Source of the DNA: Martelella sp. NC20
GTDB lineage: Bacteria > Pseudomonadota > Alphaproteobacteria > Rhizobiales > Rhizobiaceae
Length of the DNA stretch: 64,000 nucleotides
Direction of reading: 5' to 3'
NCBI RefSeq assembly: GCF_013459645.1
Contig: NZ_CP054861.1
Span: 186,001 to 250,000, forward strand
Numbering within the stretch: position 1 is the first letter of the stretch; every line of letters starts with the position of its first letter. Below the pieces are notes generated by a model, which did no database searches, was not told where the DNA came from, and saw only the letters and a list, made by a program, of their open reading frames with translations. This document shows, piece after piece, positions 1 through 7,997 of the stretch. Made by a program: the position numbers and the translations under genes.

Positions 1-2392
1 TCTTCTCTTGTCCGGTCAGCCATGGCAGAAGCTGCCAGTCGCCGCGCGTCCAGCGGTGCTGACGCCTGGCGTCGACATCATAGCGGGCGGGGAATTCCTC
101 GATGACCTCGACATCGGACGCCAGGCCGGCGCGCGCGAAGGCGCCCTCGAAAAGGTCGTGGCTGAGCATCGCATTGTCGGGCACGCGGCCGGAAAGCGCG
201 CTTTCGAACGCGTCGATATCATAGATGCCCTTGCCGGTATAAGCGCCCACGCCGAAAAGATCCTGATAGACATTCGAGGCCGCCGCCGCGTAAGGGTCGA
301 TGCCGCCCGGCGCGGAAAAGACGCGCTGATACAGGGAGCCTTCCTGGCCGATCGGCAGCGAGGGCGTTACACGCGGCTGGAGAATCCCGTATCCATCGAC
401 GATCCGCTGTTCCGCTTCGCTGAAACGCGGGCGGTTGAGCGGATGCGCCATCTTGCCGATCAGGCGGTGCGCGGCATCGCGCGGAAGGCGCGTGTCGGCA
501 TCGAGCGTGATGACATAGCGAACATCGGTGGGCAATTGAAGCGGTGTTCCAGCGACCGGCATGAAGCTCGTGTCATCGGCTCCGCGCAGCAGGCGGTTGA
601 GTTCATGAAGCTTGCCGCGTTTGCGTTCCCAGCCCATCCATTTGCCTTCTTCGGCATTGAACAGGCGGCGGCGGTGAAGGAGCAGGAAACGGTTGCCGCC
701 ATTGACCGGTTCATGGTGTTCGTTCAATCGGGCGATTGCATCGGCGGCCACGGCCAGCAGCCGTTCATCCGACTCCATGATTTCATCATCGGCGTCGGTT
801 CCGTCGGTCACAAGCGCGAAGATGAGATCGCCGCCGGCGCCGGAGAGATGATGGACCTCAAGGCGTTCGACCTGCTCAAGAATATCCGCTTCGCTCGTCA
901 GGAGCGTGGGAATGGCGATGAGCGTGCGCAGTGACGGCGGCACGCCCTGCCTGAGGGAAAGACCGGGCAGTATGGTCGCCCCGGAACCCCAACTCATCGC
1001 CCGGTTGACGATAGCGGTCGCCATCTCGCTGGCAGGCAGAAATGCGACGGCCGCGAACATCGCCAGCCAACCTGCCTCAAGCCCTGTCCGCGACAACAGA
1101 AACAGCGACAGGGATATCAGCAGCGCCGTGACGATCAGGCTGGTTCCGACATAGCCGGCAATTCCGAGCCGCATATTGAGGCGACCGAGCCAGAGCCGCA
1201 CGGGCGGGCGAAAGCCGATCGCGCGTTCAAGCGCGGGCCGGCCTTCGGAAATCAGGTGATAGCCCGGATCGGCGGAGCGTGCCGCCTCGATCGCGTCGTT
1301 TTGATCTGAAGGCGATCGCCGAGCCGTATCAAGGGCTCTCTCGGTGACCTCCAGTTCGGTGAGCGACGATCCGCGCGCAAGCTGCTCGATCGCCTTTCTG
1401 TAGAGATCCCGGGTCGGAAAATCCATGTCCTCGAAAGAGCTGGCCTGGCGCATCCGCGCATCGACCAGACTGACGCTTTCGAACATTTCCGTCCAGTCGA
1501 TGTCGGAGATCAGCCTTATGCTCGTAATGATGTTGCGCACTGTGACATTTGATGCGCCCTGTCTTTGCTGGGAGTGCTGGACGGCTTCCTCGATCGACGA
1601 TCCTTGCTGCGCCAGCTTTTCCTCCAGCCACGCCAGTGCCGGTGTGGTCGAGGGGTCACGATTTCGCAGTTGCTTGGCCAGATGCGCGGCGAAACGTTCG
1701 GGTAGGGGAGCCTTTGAGTGCACGGCAGTGCTGACAGCGAAGGCAGACTCTTTTGCCTCCGGATCAAGAAGCCTCGCGCTCAGCGCTGACGCTTCGGCGC
1801 GCGCCGCGTCGCCTGCGGTGATCTGGTCAGCCAGCCGCCGCAGATTCTCGACGAGGACAAACCGCAACGTTATCGCCACCGCCCATAATTCGCCGATGGT
1901 CAGCGGCTGAACCTGCTGATAGGCTGTCAGAAATCGTTTCAGCTTGTCGCGGTCGAACAGGCTGTCGGTATGCGCGACAAAGGCCCAGGCCAGTTCCAGA
2001 ACCCTTGGATAGCCGGCGAACGGGCCATCGGCCAGTTTCGGCAACTGGCGATAATAGCCGGGCGGCAGGTCATTTCTGATTTCCTGAATCTGCTCTTCGA
2101 CCAGATGATAGTTATCGAGAAGCCATTCGGCCGCCGGCACCACTTCCCGCCCGTTTCTCAGTTCGGCGATGCTCGCCCGGTATGCGGACAGAAGGACAGC
2201 GGCATTGCGACTGAGCCTTTTGTGCAGGGACATGACGGCGGGCGCCTTGCCTGACACCGGCTGGGCTGCCGCAAGGCTGATGGCGTGCTGTTCCAGCCGT
2301 TCGGTGCTGAAAAGCTCCTGTCTGACGGGTGCACGGTCGTTCCAGAGCGGGGATGCAAAGCGGGCGCCCGGGAATTTGAGGTTTATTTTCAA
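1..2392 (-). CDS. ndvB: Cyclic beta-1,2-glucan synthase, N-terminal part (cut by window edge)
   Basis: The reverse frame is open from the left edge to about 2495. It encodes the N-terminal ~797 residues of a very large NdvB/ChvB-type protein, an inner-membrane glycosyltransferase that makes periplasmic cyclic beta-1,2-glucan from UDP-glucose. Supporting stretches include PAAEWLLDNYHLVEEQIQ near the N terminus, two membrane segments around residues 395-450, and glycosyltransferase text such as GWERKRGKLHELN, YVITLDADTRLPRDA and QHRWTRGDWQLLPWL. No ATG lies between the upstream stop and the conserved region. I chose TTG at 2392 because AAAAGG precedes it by six bases. The C-terminal membrane and phosphorylase (GH94-like) part lies outside the window. 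The family call is firm and the start is tentative. Confidence 0.9.
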   Translation of the reverse strand, partial: MKINLKFPGARFASPLWNDRAPVRQELFSTERLEQHAISLAAAQPVSGKAPAVMSLHKRLSRNAAVLLSAYRASIAELRNGREVVPAAEWLLDNYHLVEEQIQEIRNDLPPGYYRQLPKLADGPFAGYPRVLELAWAFVAHTDSLFDRDKLKRFLTAYQQVQPLTIGELWAVAITLRFVLVENLRRLADQITAGDAARAEASALSARLLDPEAKESAFAVSTAVHSKAPLPERFAAHLAKQLRNRDPSTTPALAWLEEKLAQQGSSIEEAVQHSQQRQGASNVTVRNIITSIRLISDIDWTEMFESVSLVDARMRQASSFEDMDFPTRDLYRKAIEQLARGSSLTELEVTERALDTARRSPSDQNDAIEAARSADPGYHLISEGRPALERAIGFRPPVRLWLGRLNMRLGIAGYVGTSLIVTALLISLSLFLLSRTGLEAGWLAMFAAVAFLPASEMATAIVNRAMSWGSGATILPGLSLRQGVPPSLRTLIAIPTLLTSEADILEQVERLEVHHLSGAGGDLIFALVTDGTDADDEIMESDERLLAVAADAIARLNEHHEPVNGGNRFLLLHRRRLFNAEEGKWMGWERKRGKLHELNRLLRGADDTSFMPVAGTPLQLPTDVRYVITLDADTRLPRDAAHRLIGKMAHPLNRPRFSEAEQRIVDGYGILQPRVTPSLPIGQEGSLYQRVFSAPGGIDPYAAAASNVYQDLFGVGAYTGKGIYDIDAFESALSGRVPDNAMLSHDLFEGAFARAGLASDVEVIEEFPARYDVDARRQHRWTRGDWQLLPWLTGQEK

Positions 2393-2754
2393 GACGTGCC
2401 TTTTCTGCCGGGCGTGAACGACGTTTACGCGGCGAGCTTCTGTTTCGTCGCCAACGCGCCATCCCTGAAATCCGGCCTGAAATCCGGCTTGTCATCTGGT
2501 CCTGACAGCTCAGACTTCACGGAGTGATGCGATGTCGCCGCATGTTGTTTCAGACGTTGAAGCAGGACAAACGCGCCGGATTTGCCCTTCGCGACAGCTT
2601 CGATAGAGCGTCGGGCGAAAAACTGGAATCCGGTTTTTCGTCAACCCGACGCGTCAAAACAAAGAAACCAGAGCATCGGGCGATGCCAACTCGTCGCTCG
2701 ATGCTCCAGGCAAGCGGCTGAACGCGCTGCCGGACGTTCCGTTGCCCTTGCCGG
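2393..2754. other. Intergenic region with no recognisable gene
   Basis: About 360 bases lie upstream of ndvB and downstream of the DUF1488 gene. Short open frames exist on both strands but none resembles a known protein or has a convincing ribosome site. It presumably holds the ndvB promoter, but I cannot point to clear -35/-10 boxes. Confidence 0.5.
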
Positions 2755-3009
2755 TCAGGCGAAATCGGCCGCCGTCATCACATACATGGCCTTGCGGCCT
2801 CTGGCGTATAGTTTGCGGGCCGCGGTGTAGATCCTGGATCGCGCCGCGTCGAAGGCGGCGAGGTAGTTCGCTTCGCCATCTTCGGGATATTTGAGCGCAT
2901 CGGCCCTGACGAAGAACATCACCTCGAACATACCGTCATGGCCGGTGAAACGGACGCGATGACCGGCTTTGTCGTAGCTGCGGCTTTGATTGGGGAAATC
3001 GAGTGCCAT
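2755..3009 (-). CDS. DUF1488 family small protein
   Basis: An 84-residue protein matching the DUF1488 pattern: an N-terminal LDFPNQSRSYD block, a hydrophobic FEVMFFVRADAL strand in the middle, and an AFDAARSRIYTAARKLY helix leading to a terminal YVMTAADFA. The family is small, cytoplasmic and of unknown function, and is common in rhizobia. AAGGA lies about 11 bases before the ATG. It sits just downstream of a 48-residue basic protein gene, probably co-transcribed. The C-terminal third resembles the tail fused to the IS110 transposase at about 8.0 kb, so this genome carries at least two DUF1488 sequences. Confidence 0.85.
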   Translation of the reverse strand: MALDFPNQSRSYDKAGHRVRFTGHDGMFEVMFFVRADALKYPEDGEANYLAAFDAARSRIYTAARKLYARGRKAMYVMTAADFA

Positions 3010-3038
3010 GGTCGGGTATATCCTTGAAAAGGGGCGGT

Positions 3039-3185
3039 TCAGCCCTTCGGCTTGCCGCGGACCTTGTTGCTGTTTCCGGCTTCGCGTACCTGCGAGCCGA
3101 GAAGCGGCGCTGCAGGGGCTGCAGCGGCTTTTTCTTTTTTAGGCTTTCTGATTTCGCGACTGCTGCGCTTCTGGCCTTTGGCCAT
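3039..3185 (-). CDS. Small basic hypothetical protein (48 aa)
   Basis: A short gene beginning MAKGQKRSSREIRKPKKEK, rich in lysine and arginine, with an alanine/proline stretch and a lysine-rich end. GGAGG sits seven bases before the ATG, which strongly supports translation. Similar 45-60 residue basic proteins with this opening are common hypothetical proteins in rhizobia. No function can be assigned; a nucleic-acid contact is plausible from charge alone. It lies 29 bases upstream of the DUF1488 gene on the same strand. Confidence 0.75.
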   Translation of the reverse strand: MAKGQKRSSREIRKPKKEKAAAAPAAPLLGSQVREAGNSNKVRGKPKG

Positions 3186-3304
3186 GGAGACCTCCATTCG
3201 GAAAGGGTTATGCTTGGCTCTGGCCCGACAACGTCGTGCAGCCCGGACAGTGTTTGCGGCAATGAGATCAACCCCGGTCTCGCTGTGCGAGACCGAAGGT
3301 TCGA

Positions 3305-3697
3305 TCAGCTCACGAGCGCACTGGCGCAGGCCGAGGCGGCGGAGCGGTTGGCGGTGGTCTGGCCCGGCATCGTCGCCCAGCCGCCGGCTTCTATGAACTG
3401 CCGCTGGTTGTAGGAACTGGTCATCGCCTTCAGGTCGGTCATCTGCTGTGCCGAATCCGGCGCCGCCCTGAACCGGTCCACGCAGATGACGGTCGCCAGT
3501 TCGGAGCGGGAGAGATCACCGGCTTCCGCCGCGAGGTTCCGCGAGGTGCCGCCCGTAACCCAGCCGCCCCAGGTGAAGCCGACGATCATCGTGACCGCGG
3601 CGGTCAGGACGCACGCCCAGACGAGCGTCGATTTCGCCGGATGATAGGCTGCCCATCGCTGGCCGATGGACGGATTGCCGTTGGTTTCTGCTGCCAT
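3305..3697 (-). CDS. Hypothetical single-pass membrane protein
   Basis: A 130-residue protein with a short polar N terminus (about 22 residues), one strong membrane helix at about residues 24-48 (STLVWACVLTAAVTMIVGF), and a soluble C-terminal domain of about 80 residues containing a single cysteine in ATVICVDRF and a glycine-rich GGWATMPG segment. The topology fits an inner-membrane protein with its C terminus in the periplasm. I recognise the general pattern from rhizobial genomes but no assigned function. It stands alone upstream of the small basic protein and DUF1488 genes. Confidence 0.7.
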   Translation of the reverse strand: MAAETNGNPSIGQRWAAYHPAKSTLVWACVLTAAVTMIVGFTWGGWVTGGTSRNLAAEAGDLSRSELATVICVDRFRAAPDSAQQMTDLKAMTSSYNQRQFIEAGGWATMPGQTTANRSAASACASALVS

Positions 3698-4136
3698 GAT
3701 GCCGATTCCTTCCGATTTTGGATCGTTTGAGTACGTGCCGAAGTCTCGCCATGCATTCGGAAAATGCCGCTCTTTCGGGCGTGGAACGCCACCATCGCGT
3801 CAAGTCATGACGCGAACGTAGAATGGCATTTACTAAAGGCAATTTTATGATTGGTCGTATTTGGCCGACAAACCATATATATGCATGAATTCGTGAATTA
3901 ATAGGGTTATATTAAAATAAATTTCGGAAAATATTTAAAATATATATAAATATTATTTTGATATTTCTTGTTTTGGCAACGCAAGAGGCACATATAAATG
4001 CCATCGATCTTGTTTGCTGAACTTTATTTTTGCGCCTCGCGCTCCGATGAATTTCCATCAACATCGACTTTATCGTCCGGTCGCAACCTTCATGCGCGTC
4101 GGACAATTCTCTCTGATTGATTGAAAGGAAATCGTC
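3698..4136. promoter_or_regulatory. AT-rich leader/promoter region upstream of the cold-shock gene
   Basis: About 440 bases without a protein gene. Positions 3840-4010 are strikingly AT-rich (runs such as aaaatatttaaaatatatat) in an otherwise GC-rich window, and the last ~130 bases return to normal composition and end in GAAAGGAAATCGTC before the csp ATG. An AT-rich promoter and a long untranslated leader are typical of cold-shock genes, where the folded leader tunes translation at low temperature. That role here is inference from composition and position. Confidence 0.5.
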
Positions 4137-4346
4137 ATGAGCACTGGTACAGTGAAATTTTTCAATTCCACCAAGGGTTTCGGTTTTATCGAGGCAGAGG
4201 GCGGCGGTTCGGATGTCTTCGTTCATATCTCCGCCGTCGAACGCGCCGGAATGGGCAGCATCGCCGAAGGCCAGAAGCTGACCTTTGACGTCGTCACCGA
4301 CGACCGGTCGGGCAGAAGCGCCGCCGAGAACCTCAAGGCGGCATAA
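4137..4346 (+). CDS. Cold-shock domain protein (CspA family)
   Basis: A 69-residue single cold-shock domain, the usual length for the alphaproteobacterial CspA type. The RNA-binding motif RNP1 (KGFGFIE, residues 13-19) and RNP2 (VFVHI, residues 27-31) are both intact. The protein binds single-stranded nucleic acid and acts as an RNA chaperone in the cytoplasm. AAAGGA precedes the ATG by about eight bases. It is monocistronic in appearance, with a long AT-rich upstream region. Several paralogues are usual in rhizobia, so a specific gene letter cannot be given. Confidence 0.93.
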   Translation: MSTGTVKFFNSTKGFGFIEAEGGGSDVFVHISAVERAGMGSIAEGQKLTFDVVTDDRSGRSAAENLKAA

Positions 4347-4532
4347 GCATCGTCCTTGCTTCGTGACCACGGATGTACTGGCACGAAACATCGAGACGGA
4401 CAGGCAGGTCGGGCATTGCGTCCGGCCCGTCTTGCATTCAGCGCCGCGCGCACGCCTGGTTGCGACACCTCCGGCATGCAGGACCAGATGGTCCCGCGCG
4501 CTTGCAAGCGCCCAATCGAAACTGGAAAACCC

Positions 4533-5576
4533 ATGGAACGCAGCATCGAGAACGCCGCCGCAATCGAACGCAACGATCGTTCATGGACGGCAGCACTTGC
4601 GCCATACCGGCGTCCGAGCACGCTGCGCAGCACGGTCGAGATCGCGATCACGGCGCTGCCATTCGTCGCGCTCTGGGTGTTGACGGGCCTTGCCGTGGTG
4701 AACGGTATCTGGTGGGGGCTGTTGCTGACCATTCCGGCGGCTGGCTTTCTCGTCCGGCTTTTCATCCTGCAGCATGATTGCGGCCATGGCGCGCTGTTCG
4801 CCCGGCGCGGTCTCGATGACTGGATCGGCCGCGTCATCGGCGTGTTCACGCTCACCCCTTACGATTACTGGCGCCGGACCCATGCGGTCCACCACGCCAC
4901 GACCGGCAATCTCGACAAGCGCGGCATCGGCGATGTCGATACGCTGACCGTGCGGGAATATCGCGCGCTGTCGCGGTTCGGGCGGCTGCGCTACCGGCTC
5001 TACCGGCATCCGGCCGTGATGTTCGGTCTCGGCCCGGCCTGGCTGTTCATCTGCCAGTACCGGCTGCCCCTCGGCCTGATGCGCGCCGGAATGGAACCGT
5101 GGACATCCACCGTCGCGACCAGCATCGGCGCGGCCCTTCCGGTCGCCCTGCTGATGTGGCTTATGGGCCCGGCATCCTTCCTGATGGTGCAACTGCCGAT
5201 CACCCTGATGGCGGCCACCGCCGGGGTCTGGCTGTTCTACATCCAGCATCAGTTCGAGGAAACGCAGTGGACTGAGGCGAAGGACTGGAATTTCCAGAGC
5301 GCCGCGCTTCACGGCAGCTCGCATTATGACCTGCCGCTACCCCTGCGCTGGATCACCGGCAATATCGGCATCCACCACGTCCACCACCTCGCCGCGAAAG
5401 TGCCGTTCTACCGGCTGCCGGAGGTCCTGCGGGACTATCCGGAATTGCGCGGCATCGGCCGCATCACCCTGCTCGAGAGCCTGCGCTGCGTGAACCTCGT
5501 CCTGTGGGACGATGCAACGCACCGCCTCGTCTCGTTCCGGCAGGCGCGGCGTGATGGCCTGGCGCAAGCCGGGTGA
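4533..5576 (+). CDS. Membrane fatty-acid desaturase
   Basis: A 347-residue membrane-bound di-iron desaturase. The three histidine boxes are complete: HDCGH at 81-85, HAVHH at 117-121 and HHVHH at 281-285. Hydrophobic stretches around 35-75 and 190-235 flank them. Such enzymes introduce double bonds into acyl chains of membrane lipids using a reduced electron carrier. The frame is open further upstream, but the ATG at 4533 fits the family length; the ribosome site is weak, so the start is uncertain. The position just after a cold-shock gene is suggestive of membrane adaptation to cold, though co-regulation is inference. Confidence 0.88.
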   Translation: MERSIENAAAIERNDRSWTAALAPYRRPSTLRSTVEIAITALPFVALWVLTGLAVVNGIWWGLLLTIPAAGFLVRLFILQHDCGHGALFARRGLDDWIGRVIGVFTLTPYDYWRRTHAVHHATTGNLDKRGIGDVDTLTVREYRALSRFGRLRYRLYRHPAVMFGLGPAWLFICQYRLPLGLMRAGMEPWTSTVATSIGAALPVALLMWLMGPASFLMVQLPITLMAATAGVWLFYIQHQFEETQWTEAKDWNFQSAALHGSSHYDLPLPLRWITGNIGIHHVHHLAAKVPFYRLPEVLRDYPELRGIGRITLLESLRCVNLVLWDDATHRLVSFRQARRDGLAQAG

Positions 5577-5594
5577 CCGAGCGGGCGCTGCTTT

Positions 5595-6452
5595 TCAGAG
5601 TTCCATGACGTCGACCGCGACATTCATCGCCAGGAAGGCGTCCGAAGCGCCGGTGAAGCCGCCGGAAATCGGCGTGGTCTGGGCGATATCGCGGGCGACT
5701 GCCACGGGGATGAGGTTGGCGCTGCCCATGCTGCGGTTGGTCGGGTCGAAGGTGATCCACCCGGCGCCGGGAAGAAACACATCCACCCATGCATGGGTTG
5801 TTCCGCTGTCGCGCGACCCCGTCAGCATCCGGGCGGGATTGTAGAGATAGCCCGACACGATCCGTGCGCCAAATCCCAGCAGGCGGGCGGCCTCGGCGAA
5901 CAGCACCGCGAAATCGCGGCAGGTGCCGGACCCCTTGGTCAGTGTCTCGACCGGCGCCTGCGTGCCCTCCGCCTCCCGGCTCAGATACATATGCCGGTTC
6001 GCAATGCCCGCGCTGATGTCCTTCAGCAGGGACAGCGTGTCGCCGCCGACGAAGCCGCGGACCCAGCGATCGAGCGTTTTGGCCGGATCGGGATATTGCT
6101 GATCGCGAAGCGCACCGAGGTCTTTCCACTCGTTCTGTTCGTAGAAGAACGGATAGTTGATCGCGGAAACGGCGATGTTGAAGATCGGCCAGTTGGCGGC
6201 CCTGAGGTCGACGACCGCGGCGCTGTCGATGGCAAGACTTGCCGTCGGCTCGGCGAAGCTGGCGGTCGCGATCGAATTTCCGAAAACATCCGTCGACCAG
6301 TTCAGCGTGGCCCCCGGAGAGACATCGATGTCGTGGCTGACGAGCAGGAGGTCATGGCTCTCGCGCGGGCGGATCGTCAGCCTGTGGGGAGCAAGAAGAA
6401 CCGGATAGCGATAGCTGTAGGTGGTTCGGTGCCTGATACTGAGTTTGGTCAT
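5595..6452 (-). CDS. Transglutaminase-like cysteine protease family protein
   Basis: A 285-residue protein with an N-terminal beta-sheet domain (about 1-90; begins with the RHRTTYSYRYPV pattern of the bacterial transglutaminase N region) and a C-terminal transglutaminase core. The catalytic triad is visible: Cys178 in GSGTCRDFA, His220 in THAWVDVF and Asp236 in FDPTN. No signal peptide is seen, so it is probably cytoplasmic. Members are thought to be peptidases or amidases, and the substrate is unknown. It converges with the desaturase gene, leaving 18 bases between stop codons. Confidence 0.88.
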   Translation of the reverse strand: MTKLSIRHRTTYSYRYPVLLAPHRLTIRPRESHDLLLVSHDIDVSPGATLNWSTDVFGNSIATASFAEPTASLAIDSAAVVDLRAANWPIFNIAVSAINYPFFYEQNEWKDLGALRDQQYPDPAKTLDRWVRGFVGGDTLSLLKDISAGIANRHMYLSREAEGTQAPVETLTKGSGTCRDFAVLFAEAARLLGFGARIVSGYLYNPARMLTGSRDSGTTHAWVDVFLPGAGWITFDPTNRSMGSANLIPVAVARDIAQTTPISGGFTGASDAFLAMNVAVDVMEL

Positions 6453-6544
6453 GTCGCTCTGCGCGCCTCATCCTTCATCGCTCTCTGGATGCTTGCCAGC
6501 GGTTTCGCGCGGAAACAAACCGGGGCGACGGTCGTTCGTCCGGA

Positions 6545-6748
6545 TCAGTTCCGGTCAGGCTCCGTGTATTCCGCGGCGCTGCGATAGAAATGCTCGGCGT
6601 GCTGGTAGTCGTTTTCCGCGCCGACGCGGTCGCCCGCGGAAATCTTGAGGGCAGCGAAGGCGAGGTGCTGGCGGTATTTTTCCATCAGGCCCTTTCGCGA
6701 TGTCCCGGTATTCCGGTCGGTCCGTTGCCTGGTATTTTGTTTTTCCAT
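6545..6748 (-). CDS. Small DUF4167-like protein
   Basis: From the ATG at 6748 the product is 67 residues. The core LMEKYRQHLAFAALKISAGDRVGAENDYQHAEHFYR matches the conserved helical hairpin of DUF4167 proteins, which are widespread in Rhizobiales and of unknown function. Most members have a long basic, glutamine/asparagine-rich N-terminal region and are larger; this one keeps only a short basic leader. The frame continues upstream to an ATG at 6817, which would add 23 residues. The start is uncertain. Confidence 0.65.
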   Translation of the reverse strand: MEKQNTRQRTDRNTGTSRKGLMEKYRQHLAFAALKISAGDRVGAENDYQHAEHFYRSAAEYTEPDRN

Positions 6749-6834
6749 GTTATGCCGACCCCGTGGGTCGCTCCTGATTGGTGAAAATGTGTCATAAGAC
6801 AAGCGCCGTGCGTCCATTCGGACAGCATGATGCG

Positions 6835-6966
6835 CTAGTCGATCTGATCGGCGACAATCCTGCGCAACTCATCGCGACTGAGGACCTGTTGCCTCTCGGG
6901 CTTGGGCGGCAGCGGTCGACTGGCAGATCGTGCCGATGCCGGCGGTGTCTTCGGAATGGTTGTCAT
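6835..6966 (-). CDS. Possible 43-residue hypothetical protein
   Basis: A short reverse-strand frame beginning MTTIPKTPPASARSAS and ending in a charged amphipathic helix (SRDELRRIVADQID). A proline-rich basic start followed by a short helix is a common design of small rhizobial proteins. The ribosome site is poor. No function can be proposed. Confidence 0.35.
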   Translation of the reverse strand: MTTIPKTPPASARSASRPLPPKPERQQVLSRDELRRIVADQID

Positions 6967-7011
6967 GAGGCCTACACGCAGGAGCAAGGGCTCGACTGCG
7001 GCCATTGAACG

Positions 7012-7293
7012 TCAGGGGTTGAAAGAAGAGGTACACCCGCCGTCAGCATGACGGGAAGGGGTTGTATTATGTGTACGATATAACGCTATTGTGGCTGTAT
7101 TGCGTTCCGATGCCGTCAATTCGGCACGATGCTCCGGGTCGCCGGTATCGAGGATGGCCGCCCTGACGCTCGCTCCGGTCTGCGGCAACGCCCGCGCCAC
7201 CGACATTGCCCCGATGACGACCTGTGAACAGCACAGCCAACGGACATCCGGTCGTCGATCCTCATCGGCATGCGCCTCTACGCAACATTGCAT
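7012..7293 (-). pseudogene. Possible C-terminal remnant of a TetR-family regulator
   Basis: The 93-residue frame contains VVIGAMSVARALPQTGAS, which resembles the last helix of TetR-type regulators, where a GA-hydrophobic-LARA pattern is typical. The rest before and after is not recognisable, and there is no helix-turn-helix. It may be the decayed end of a regulator gene. The call rests on one short similarity. Confidence 0.3.
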
Positions 7294-7332
7294 GGCAGTT
7301 TCGAGACTTGCGATCCGCTCTCCGCGCCAACC

Positions 7333-7869
7333 CTATCTCGCGGGGCGGGAGGTGCGGAAAACATCATCCCAGAAACGCGAGGTCACGCCGAAATTGCAAG
7401 CTTCGTTCGCATGATGCATCGCATGGTTGCGCTTGAGCTTGTAGAGATAGCCGGAATGCGCCGGATGCCGGTGGTGTACCAGGTGATGCACGCTCACATA
7501 CCAGAGATATCCGGACATCAGCCCCGACGTGGCGATACTCGCCATCGCAAAACCGGTCAGCCAAAAGAGGGGCAAGAATACCAGGGCGAGGAACAGTGCG
7601 ACACTGAGCCAGGTTGGCGTTCCGACCAGTGCTAGGACCTCCCTGTGATGACGTTCATGCATATCCCTGATCCAGGGCAGATGATGCAACACGAAGCGAT
7701 GCAGAAGATATTCGAGCAGCGTCCAGAGCGCCAGGCCACCCAGAAATGTCGCGATGGCGGCGATTATTCCGTCGCCACCCGCATGCATGACGCCGGCCAC
7801 GCCAAATGCCGCGATCAGCACTGGATAGGCGACGAAATCAGCGAAATAGCCCGTTTTCGAGAGCAGCAT
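7333..7869 (-). CDS. Sterol desaturase / fatty-acid hydroxylase superfamily protein
   Basis: From ATG 7869 (GAGGA seven bases upstream) the product is 178 residues. It carries the histidine-rich di-iron pattern of the superfamily: HRFVLHH (57-63), HERHH (71-75), VHHLVHH near 126 and HAMHHAN near 151, interleaved with membrane helices. Such enzymes hydroxylate or desaturate lipid substrates in the inner membrane. The short length fits the small bacterial subgroup that includes carotenoid- and lipid-hydroxylases. An upstream in-frame ATG at 7941 exists but lacks a ribosome site. The substrate is unknown. Confidence 0.82.
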   Translation of the reverse strand: MLLSKTGYFADFVAYPVLIAAFGVAGVMHAGGDGIIAAIATFLGGLALWTLLEYLLHRFVLHHLPWIRDMHERHHREVLALVGTPTWLSVALFLALVFLPLFWLTGFAMASIATSGLMSGYLWYVSVHHLVHHRHPAHSGYLYKLKRNHAMHHANEACNFGVTSRFWDDVFRTSRPAR

Positions 7870-7997
7870 ATCAAGTTCCTCACTGCCTGGTTCCCACAGA
7901 TGTGGCGCCGGGCCTGGCCCGCTTTCTCGTTGCACAAACAAACTGCGGGATAACGCAGCTTATCACTTCGCTCTTCTCCGGGACACAATCAGTTATT

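Noticed and set aside
1..934. Plus-strand 308-codon frame at the left edge
   Set aside because: It is antisense to ndvB, whose reverse-strand glycosyltransferase motifs are clear.
4223..4855. Minus-strand frame opposite the cold-shock gene and desaturase start
   Set aside because: No similarity, and both plus-strand genes have complete family motifs.
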